The translations under genes were made by a program, and so were the position numbers. 64,000 bases of DNA, from positions 1-64,000 of the forward strand of contig NZ_JYJP01000003.1 in assembly GCF_001012815.1 (NCBI RefSeq), given 5' to 3'. This DNA is from Vibrio mexicanus. GTDB taxonomy: Bacteria > Pseudomonadota > Gammaproteobacteria > Enterobacterales > Vibrionaceae. The stretch's first letter is position 1; each line of letters starts with the position of its first letter. Below are positions 57,878-64,000 of the stretch, piece after piece. Below the pieces are notes generated by a model, which did not search any database, was not told where the DNA came from, and was given only the letters and a program-made list of their open reading frames with translations.

Positions 57878-58063
57878 TCATGAGTCGTTTTGATAAATAT
57901 GCAGAAATAGTACTTTTATAGGCTATTATTCTGCAATTTTCAGTCTTATTATTGAAACGTATAGAACTAAGCATCAAAAGTAGTAGTGTATATTTGTTTG
58001 TTGTATGTATTATTCTTGCAAAATAATTGGAATGAAAGTCACAATAATTGTTAAGGAAGAATA

Positions 58064-58669
58064 ATGAACGCATCTAGCCTACTACTCTTGACCTCGTCTG
58101 CCTTTTTCTCTTTTTCAGCCGCCGCTCAAAATGTCGCTGACAGTGTTCCTTTGACTGATGGGCAGCCATCAAGTACTCATTGCCAGTACGCCGATGATCT
58201 AGGACGTTTAGCGTTTGATCCAGATTCAGGTCGTTTGTGGGCGTGTGGAAACGATGGGTTTGTCTATTTTGAATCGAAGTCGTCGTCACAATATCAGTGT
58301 TTAAATGATCAGGCAGCCACTTCGAACTATCCTGAATGGAAACCACGTAAATGGAATGACAAAAACGGGATGTACTATAAAGGTGAAGTGGTAAGACACA
58401 AAGGTAAGCTTTACACACCAACCAATGGTACTGCACATGGCGGCAGCAGTCCTTCAAAGGCAAGTTGGGATTGGCAGTTGTTCGTGGCTGACAACGCATT
58501 GCCTACGCGATGGGAGGCATCACACTCTTATCATCCCGGTGATCGTGTCATTCACATGGGTATTGAATACGTTGCTCGAGAAGCAAACTCGAACAAAGCT
58601 CCAAATGATCAGAACGTTAACTATCAGCCGTGGGATTACGTTGGCGCGTTCGAGTGTCCTAAAAATTAA
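58064..58669 (+). CDS. Secreted protein with tandem chitin-binding-like modules
   Basis: This 201-residue exported protein has a signal peptide ending AAA (about 21). A Cys-rich N-terminal segment (CQYADDLGRLAF, CGNDG) precedes two CBM5/12-like modules: about 95-140 (YYKGEVVRHKGKLYTP) and about 148-198 (SYHPGDRVIHMGIEYVA). No catalytic domain is present. It may be a chitin-binding accessory or adhesin-like factor. AAGGAAGAATA precedes the ATG. A strong terminator closes it. Its role is inferred from the modules only. Confidence 0.75.
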   Translation: MNASSLLLLTSSAFFSFSAAAQNVADSVPLTDGQPSSTHCQYADDLGRLAFDPDSGRLWACGNDGFVYFESKSSSQYQCLNDQAATSNYPEWKPRKWNDKNGMYYKGEVVRHKGKLYTPTNGTAHGGSSPSKASWDWQLFVADNALPTRWEASHSYHPGDRVIHMGIEYVAREANSNKAPNDQNVNYQPWDYVGAFECPKN

Positions 58670-58716
58670 TCCTGCTGAAATAATGTTCTGCGGATAGTCA
58701 ATGTCATAATGACGAA

Positions 58717-58748
58717 AAAAGGGTCTAGCTAGTGAGCTAGACCCTTTT
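58717..58748. terminator. Bidirectional terminator
   Basis: AAAAGGGTCTAGCT and AGCTAGACCCTTTT form a perfect 14-bp stem with loop AGTG. It serves the chitin-binding gene and, on the minus strand, the Bat operon. Confidence 0.93.
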
Positions 58749-58779
58749 ATTTCGCTAAGGCAAAATTATTGCTAGATAG

Positions 58780-60501
58780 CTATAGCTTAGCGAGTTGCTC
58801 TTCAGATTTAGTGGTCATTTTTGCTTGGCTTTGTGTGCGCTTTATTGCTGAAACAAGCGCACTTCTCGACGCTGCTTGATCCCCTGAATCTGAACCATAC
58901 AGGGTTGCTTGCCAAGCTTGCAGTTGCAGTTTTACTTCAGCCACTTCATCTTTGCTTGCGTTACCGTCAATTACCCAGTCAGAGAAAAGTTGAGACGCCA
59001 GTATTGCATCATTAGATTCGATGGCCTTAATGAAGTCGCTCTTTGTTAGAGGCGTCAGTGGAGAATCCGTGTCTTTCGCTTGCGTAGTATTTCGCTTCAT
59101 TAATGCGTAAGCAAGCGTGGCGAGCCAAAGCGTTGCAAACAGTGCTGTAAGGTATGGCCAAATACCACTGTCTTTCTCAATAATAACTTGCTGTGGCATG
59201 GTTGTAACAGGTGCAGCGAAGTCTTGGTTTAAATTGCTGGCGGCGTCTACCTGTAGTTCTAGGCCACTCACTTGGCTATTGTCAGCTTTATCGAGTTGAC
59301 TATTCCACCAATTGATAGACACAGGCTCAAGAGAAAACTCTCCGGTTTGCTGAGGAATAAGGACCTGCTTTAATGTTATTCTGGTGACGTTGTCACTTCC
59401 GTTGTCATTACTTAATGTCTCAAAGGTGGGTTTTTCTTCGTAGACGCGAACGCCCTGAGGATTATTGATGACAACATTTGGAAGCTGTTCAACGGTGAGA
59501 CCAACAACATCAAGGGTGATCTGGCGGGTAATCGCATCGCCAACAGATAAACTATGGATCTGACTTGGATCGATAGCGTTGCCCTGTGCGTCAATCCATT
59601 GTTGATTAAGTTTTAGTGAAGAGGTTGGTAACCAGCGGCCAACGTAATCGGCAGGTGGCTGTTTTACCGTGATGGCAATTTGCTTACCCGGATTATCAAT
59701 TTGAATCACACTTGTTGAGCCAGTGCGGTTGTTCCCATAAATCACACCGCCTTGAAATGCGCTGGTCTGAAGCTCAAAGCTACCCGGATCTGTGGCAGTG
59801 ATGCGATAAGTTTGATCAACGATGGTTACTTCAACCCCATCAAGAACGCTTTGATACTGTTTAGGTTCACCTTGTAGCGCTATAGCCATACCATCCACTT
59901 TCGGCGGAACAATTTTAGGGTTTTGCAGCCGGCGAGGGTCGGCTTTGATGATCAAGCGAGTCGTGAGATAAGCACTCTCGCTTGGGTAAAGGCTTGAGCG
60001 ATCCAGTTGATGCTGCAACTCAATCAAATCATCCTCATCCGGTGCCATAGTATCGAGCTCTACCTGAATAGGGATAGGCTGCGTTTTGGCTCCGTTAAGT
60101 GTGAAACTAGGAATCGTTAATGTGCCCAGTTCTAAAGCGGCCAGAGACACATTCCATTCGCTGCGGTTACTGCGGTCGCCATTAATGATGTTTACTGAGG
60201 TACCAAAACTAGGGCGACTCATGAAGAAATACTCTTCCAAAACGCTAAGGTCTAAGTCATCTGACGATACTTTTTGATCAATAGAAATACGCAGTTGGAA
60301 TACTTCGTTCTTTGCGACTTTGTTCTTGCTAACGGTGGCGACCATTGTTGCTGCTTGAGCAATGGACGACAGTGCAAAGAATAAGATGATTGATTTAAGC
60401 AAGAGTGATATCGCCCGATAGCTTGGGCGGTAGAAACCATTTTTCATCATAGACTCGTTCATAGAAAACTTTCGGTTATTCATTACTGTATTACCCTTCA
60501 T
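58780..60501 (-). CDS. BatD-family protein (aerotolerance operon)
   Basis: This 573-residue membrane-anchored periplasmic protein has a signal sequence (about 34-50, SLLLKSIILFFALSSIAQA) and beta-rich domains, including KVAKNEVFQLRISID typical of BatD, then a membrane helix near the C-terminus (WPYLTALFATLWLATLAYALM). BatD belongs to the Bat operon, whose VWA proteins respond to oxidative or envelope stress in Bacteroides and other bacteria. AAGGG stands 9 bases before the ATG at 60501, which lies 16 bases past the BatB/C stop, so they are co-transcribed. The long leading stretch before the signal sequence makes a later start possible. Confidence 0.85.
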   Translation of the reverse strand: MKGNTVMNNRKFSMNESMMKNGFYRPSYRAISLLLKSIILFFALSSIAQAATMVATVSKNKVAKNEVFQLRISIDQKVSSDDLDLSVLEEYFFMSRPSFGTSVNIINGDRSNRSEWNVSLAALELGTLTIPSFTLNGAKTQPIPIQVELDTMAPDEDDLIELQHQLDRSSLYPSESAYLTTRLIIKADPRRLQNPKIVPPKVDGMAIALQGEPKQYQSVLDGVEVTIVDQTYRITATDPGSFELQTSAFQGGVIYGNNRTGSTSVIQIDNPGKQIAITVKQPPADYVGRWLPTSSLKLNQQWIDAQGNAIDPSQIHSLSVGDAITRQITLDVVGLTVEQLPNVVINNPQGVRVYEEKPTFETLSNDNGSDNVTRITLKQVLIPQQTGEFSLEPVSINWWNSQLDKADNSQVSGLELQVDAASNLNQDFAAPVTTMPQQVIIEKDSGIWPYLTALFATLWLATLAYALMKRNTTQAKDTDSPLTPLTKSDFIKAIESNDAILASQLFSDWVIDGNASKDEVAEVKLQLQAWQATLYGSDSGDQAASRSALVSAIKRTQSQAKMTTKSEEQLAKL

Positions 60502-60516
60502 CACCACTATCCCTTA

Positions 60517-62484
60517 TTACCAATGTTTTCCCGTGTCTTCGGGTGTTGGCCTTTGTTGCGCCTGCAAGAGCAATTGAGCTTGCAGTAGGTGGCTTGGGTC
60601 GCGGGCACTCTCTACTTGTTCTAGACGTCGCAGGTTAGGGTCTACGTCTTGGTGATTGTCAGGCGAAAGTGGTGCAGCAACCGGAGTTTCCTGCTCTCGT
60701 TCGCCGTCTTCCGTGCTTTGCTCGGATTCCATTCTAGCCGCCTGAGGTTGAGCGTTCGGTTGCGAATCTAATGGGTCGGATTCGCTGTCAGAGTCCGCGT
60801 TATTGTCTAGTTCGCGCTTGTCTAACTCGCGCTGGGCATTGTTAACGTTGTTTTGGACTTGTTGGTCACGTTCTTCAGCGCTTGTGGGTTGCGGTGCTGA
60901 GTTATCGTGAGCAGCATTTGAGTTTGCGCTTTGTTCTTGCCCCTCGGATTGATTTGCATCGGCTTCGTCACTTGTTTGTGCGTCATCAGTATTTTGAGAA
61001 TCTTCTGAGCTGTGCTGGTTTTGGCCGGATTGCTGATCTTGTTCGCCTTGTTGACTTTGGGAACCTGAGCCATTGTCGTCTGAATTTGGTTGCGATTCGC
61101 CATTTTCGTCTTGTTGCTGTTGCTGTTGCTGGGCTTGCTCAACGATATCTAGATTGGATCTTGCTTTAGTGAAGTTCGGATCTTCTTCAAGAATCTCTTG
61201 ATAAAGCGTTGCGGCTTCATCCAGTTGTCCAGATTGAGCATAAGCGTTGGCCAAGTTGTATTTGTTTTCTAATCCTTCAGCTTGAGAAAGCCATTCAATC
61301 GCTGTTGTATAGTCTTGTGCTTGGTAAGCCGCTGCTCCCTTCCAAGCAGGGTTAGTAAACGCTTTTTTCGCACTGTTGAAGTCCCCAGATTGAAAGGACT
61401 CATAGCCTTGCTGATCATCCGTGAGCCAAGGGCTAGCCCAACTCGTGTTTGGAAAAGAAAGTGGCAAAATGAGCAGACTGATCGAAAATAGAACACCTCT
61501 TCTGAACATCAAAAGAGCGGGGATAATAAGCAATGGCAAAAACCAGAATCCATTGTTCAACCGGTCAGAGATCATTGCGTCGCCGGTTTTATCGGCGCTC
61601 GCATTTGAGTTAGTCGCTAAGTGCATAGTCCGAGCCAGAATGGCATCGACGTCTGAGTTGTCTGGCACTGCAGCGCGAAACATACCCGACGTCGCTCTCG
61701 CAAGCTTTTGCATGTTGCTAAAATTGCTTTGAGCAATCACCGTGTTACCCGCATTATCGCGCAGTAACTTTCCATCGGGGAGTTGAATAGGCGCACCCGA
61801 TCGCGTTCCAATGGCAAGAATCGACAGCTTCCATGGTGTGCCAGAAAGCAGTTCTTCAATATCTAACTTTTCTCGATCATCCAGATCATCGGCAATAAGA
61901 ATGATGTCCCCAGATCCCATTTGCGCATTTTGCAGCATGCTAATCGCTTGCTCGACCCCTTTAGCGGCGTTCGCTCCCGGGAAGGGCATTAAATCAGGCG
62001 AGAGATTGGGCAATATACTAAGAATAGTTGCGGTGTCATTAGTCAACGGGCTTACCGTATAGGCATCACCTGCGTAGGCCACTAAACCTGTGTAGCCCTC
62101 ATTCCAACCGTTAAGCAAGTCTGTTGCTTTGAAACGAGCTTGCGTGAGTCGGTTTGGCGTCAGATCGGTTGCGTACATAGAGCGCGACATATCCATCACC
62201 AAAACTCGAGCGCTCGCATTTTGTTGGCCAGACACACTGACGGTTTGCCAACTTGGACCAGACAGCGCAAATACCGCGATACAGCAACTAGTCGCTGCCA
62301 CTTTGATGCCCAAACCGGAACTTTTATCAGAGCCTAATCCTAAGGCTTTCGCGATGTGTGGTGCGATGAGCACGGCACTTTTACTGCGCTTGAGTAGCCA
62401 AAGGGTCAAGCCTAATATTGGGAATAAGGCTAAAAACCACTCTGGGTAGAGAAACGATGGAATCAGAGAATGAAAGCTAGACAT
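60517..62484 (-). CDS. BatB/BatC fusion: VWA domain plus TPR
   Basis: This 655-residue membrane protein fuses two Bat modules. Two N-terminal helices flank a VWA domain with MIDAS motif DMSRS (about 98). A membrane helix (about 315-335) precedes TPR-like repeats (YNLANAYAQSGQLDEAATLYQEILEEDP, shown as family-like), then a low-complexity Gln/Asp/Ser/Asn tail of about 200 residues including a Q7 run. GAGGAGAAATC precedes the ATG. It overlaps the batA stop by 8 bases, so translation is coupled. Confidence 0.88.
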   Translation of the reverse strand: MSSFHSLIPSFLYPEWFLALFPILGLTLWLLKRSKSAVLIAPHIAKALGLGSDKSSGLGIKVAATSCCIAVFALSGPSWQTVSVSGQQNASARVLVMDMSRSMYATDLTPNRLTQARFKATDLLNGWNEGYTGLVAYAGDAYTVSPLTNDTATILSILPNLSPDLMPFPGANAAKGVEQAISMLQNAQMGSGDIILIADDLDDREKLDIEELLSGTPWKLSILAIGTRSGAPIQLPDGKLLRDNAGNTVIAQSNFSNMQKLARATSGMFRAAVPDNSDVDAILARTMHLATNSNASADKTGDAMISDRLNNGFWFLPLLIIPALLMFRRGVLFSISLLILPLSFPNTSWASPWLTDDQQGYESFQSGDFNSAKKAFTNPAWKGAAAYQAQDYTTAIEWLSQAEGLENKYNLANAYAQSGQLDEAATLYQEILEEDPNFTKARSNLDIVEQAQQQQQQQDENGESQPNSDDNGSGSQSQQGEQDQQSGQNQHSSEDSQNTDDAQTSDEADANQSEGQEQSANSNAAHDNSAPQPTSAEERDQQVQNNVNNAQRELDKRELDNNADSDSESDPLDSQPNAQPQAARMESEQSTEDGEREQETPVAAPLSPDNHQDVDPNLRRLEQVESARDPSHLLQAQLLLQAQQRPTPEDTGKHW

Positions 62485-63445
62485 GATTTCTCCTCATCAC
62501 TAACAAAACAATCGAGAAAAACAGCGCAATGGCCAGTGGCAGGCCAAACCATTCTTGCTGTGGACGCCAAGTTTGTTTGGCCTCATTGATAGGCTCTAGG
62601 GCATCAATGGTGTCGTAAATATTGGCAAGCTCTTCGGCGTTTCGTGCGCGGAAGTACTGGCCACCCGTCATGGTAGCAATCTCTTCTAACGTTTTTTCAT
62701 CAAGGTCGTGAGCGGTATTAACGGTGCGTGTACTAAAGAATTGGCGTACTTCCATTTCGCCAGCGCCAACCCCAACGGTATAGATGGTTGTGCCATATTG
62801 CTGGGCTATTTCGGCTGCTTCAATTGGGTCAAGCACACCGGAGTTGTTTGAACCATCGCTGAGAAGAACCATCACGCGCTGCGGTGCGTCGCTATCTACA
62901 AAGGTTTTGGTTGCAAGGCCAATCCCATCGCCAATGGCAGTTTGATCGCCAATTAGGCGCAGAACCATTTGGTTAATCTGTTCTGAAATGGTTCGTCTGT
63001 CCAATGTAAGTGGTGTCTGTAGATAGGCATGGTCTGCAAAAAGAACCAGCCCCAATCGATCGCCTTCTCGGTTCTCTACGAACTGACTGAGGACGTTTTT
63101 GACAGCGCTAAGACGATCGATGTAATCACCATTGTGCATCATGTCGGCCTGATTCATTGAATATGATAGATCGACAACCAGCATGAGATCTCGATGCTCA
63201 GTATGCACGGTGACAGGATCGCCATACCAAACTGGACGAGCTGTCGCAGTAACTAACATCAGCCAAACAACCACAGACAACAATCGAGAAGTATGACCGA
63301 GTGGTGCTTTACTGCCGCTTTGTGTCGGCAAATTCGGCAGGTAGATTGCGTGACGCTGCTTGACCGCTGGCATGAGTTTGTACACGAACAGCGGCAAAGG
63401 AAGCAGTATAAATGCACCCCACCAAACGAACTCTATGTTCTCCAA
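62477..63445 (-). CDS. BatA: VWA domain membrane protein
   Basis: This 322-residue protein has membrane helices near both ends and a VWA domain with MIDAS motif DLSYS (about 93) and the second metal residues in TAIGDGIGLA. It begins with a TTG two bases past the DUF4381 stop, so the operon is tightly packed. BatA/B pair in the aerotolerance system; the ligand is unknown. Confidence 0.88.
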   Translation of the reverse strand: MENIEFVWWGAFILLPLPLFVYKLMPAVKQRHAIYLPNLPTQSGSKAPLGHTSRLLSVVVWLMLVTATARPVWYGDPVTVHTEHRDLMLVVDLSYSMNQADMMHNGDYIDRLSAVKNVLSQFVENREGDRLGLVLFADHAYLQTPLTLDRRTISEQINQMVLRLIGDQTAIGDGIGLATKTFVDSDAPQRVMVLLSDGSNNSGVLDPIEAAEIAQQYGTTIYTVGVGAGEMEVRQFFSTRTVNTAHDLDEKTLEEIATMTGGQYFRARNAEELANIYDTIDALEPINEAKQTWRPQQEWFGLPLAIALFFSIVLLVMRRNHV

Positions 63446-63446
63446 A

Positions 63447-63917
63447 CTAGCGCCCCCACTTTCTCTTAGGAGGAAGCGCTTGGCTTACCCACTGTTGGCA
63501 GCTTTCAACCAAGGCATTCGCGTCTTCGACAGGTTGCTTTTGATATAACGCTTGATCCCAAATTGAGCGATAAGGCGTGAAGATTGGTCTGGTGACCTGA
63601 CTGTCTAGAAAGTTGTACCAATCTTGACCAGTTAGATGCGCAATCTCATCTCGTGGGTAATAACTTAAAGCCGCTTGGCGAACAAGTTCAATCGCTTCAG
63701 ATGGTGTGAGCGAACGCTTGCCATTAAACATGGTCAATGCTGCCTTTTTAGGCGCTTGGCGACGCTTGTTACCGCGAACAAGCAATACGAAAAGTAGTAG
63801 GCAGGTTAATACTCCAGCAAACGTCGCCCACCAACCCCATGCGAGTGGAAACCAGCTAGGTACATCTGGAAGAACAATGGCTTCTAATGGAAGAGGTGTC
63901 GTTGATGATTCCGTCAT
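63447..63917 (-). CDS. DUF4381 membrane protein of the Bat operon
   Basis: This 156-residue protein has one membrane helix (about 25-47, WWATFAGVLTCLLLFVLLV) after a short periplasmic N-terminus (PLPLEAIVLPDVPSWFPLAWG) and a cytoplasmic helical tail with SYYPRDEIAHLTGQDWYNFLD. It matches the DUF4381 family found between DUF58 and BatA genes. ATG at 63917, 33 bases past the DUF58 stop. Confidence 0.85.
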   Translation of the reverse strand: MTESSTTPLPLEAIVLPDVPSWFPLAWGWWATFAGVLTCLLLFVLLVRGNKRRQAPKKAALTMFNGKRSLTPSEAIELVRQAALSYYPRDEIAHLTGQDWYNFLDSQVTRPIFTPYRSIWDQALYQKQPVEDANALVESCQQWVSQALPPKRKWGR

Positions 63918-63950
63918 TCAATTTGTCTCTGATTTTGTTGTTATTATTGA

Positions 63951-64000
63951 TTAACCCGTCACCTGATCGACTAGTGCCTGGTCGGTAGAGAGATAGTGAT
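63951..64000 (-). CDS. DUF58-family protein, C-terminal fragment
   Basis: The window edge leaves only the last 16 residues of an open frame (HYLSTDQALVDQVTG) ending at TAA 63951-63953. Position upstream of DUF4381 and batA predicts a DUF58 protein of the MoxR-Bat operon. The call rests on context. Confidence 0.5.
   Translation of the reverse strand, partial: HYLSTDQALVDQVTG

Noticed and set aside
60517..62484. Low-complexity Gln/Asp-rich tail as a frameshift artefact
   Set aside because: The frame stays open with BatC-type composition and TPR context, so it is a genuine part of the protein.

Overview
The window looks like 64 kb of a Vibrio genome, probably the second chromosome. The strongest evidence is RNA: a Qrr quorum-sensing small RNA with its sigma-54 promoter and LuxO boxes (47627-47731, minus strand), and a CsrB-type RNA with about 25 GGA motifs (43249-43656, plus strand). 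A maltose ABC operon with MalT boxes and a set of chitin-directed secreted proteins agree with this. I saw no rRNA, tRNA, IS element, phage or CRISPR array.

Layout. 1-15 kb: mixed genes with a secreted chitin theme (AA10 lytic polysaccharide monooxygenase, serine protease with a chitin-binding module, chitin-oligosaccharide deacetylase), plus an isochorismatase with its GlxA-type regulator, an HDAC-family hydrolase, a Fur-box-linked small membrane protein, a choloylglycine-hydrolase-family enzyme, a CDGSH/glutamate-synthase fusion and a large lipoprotein. 15.3-20.8 kb: malK divergent from malEFG. 21-22.6 kb: thioesterase and small genes. 22.6-33.9 kb: a catabolic island with an RpiR regulator, a D-glucosaminate-dehydratase-like PLP enzyme, an N-acyl-D-amino-acid deacylase, RidA, a sodium symporter, KDG kinase, KDPG aldolase, a KdgM-type porin and a GH20 hexosaminidase. 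34-43 kb: ArgP/ArgO, a phospholipase-D lipoprotein, a long GAPDH, a hybrid histidine kinase and a dCMP-deaminase-like protein. 43-49 kb: csrB, codBA, an AraC/GyrI regulator, qrr and a YjeH-like permease. 49-58.7 kb: a LysE exporter, an oxidoreductase, OsmC, an L,D-transpeptidase, a GAF-GGDEF protein, a SutR/BenE divergent pair, an AraC regulator, a phosphatase and another chitin-binding secreted protein. 58.8-64 kb: a Bat (aerotolerance) operon.

Working together. The 22.6-33.9 kb island reads as a pathway for the oxidised sugar that an LPMO produces at chitin ends (N-acetylglucosaminic acid): entry through the porin, trimming by GH20, sodium-coupled uptake, deacetylation, dehydration helped by RidA, then KDG to KDPG to pyruvate and glyceraldehyde-3-phosphate. 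The AA10 enzyme in the same window would supply the substrate.

Caution. Ten otherwise well-conserved genes carry eleven small indels (mostly single-base losses in short runs), and one more has an in-frame stop. This density is best explained by consensus error, so genes marked pseudogene here may be intact in the organism.
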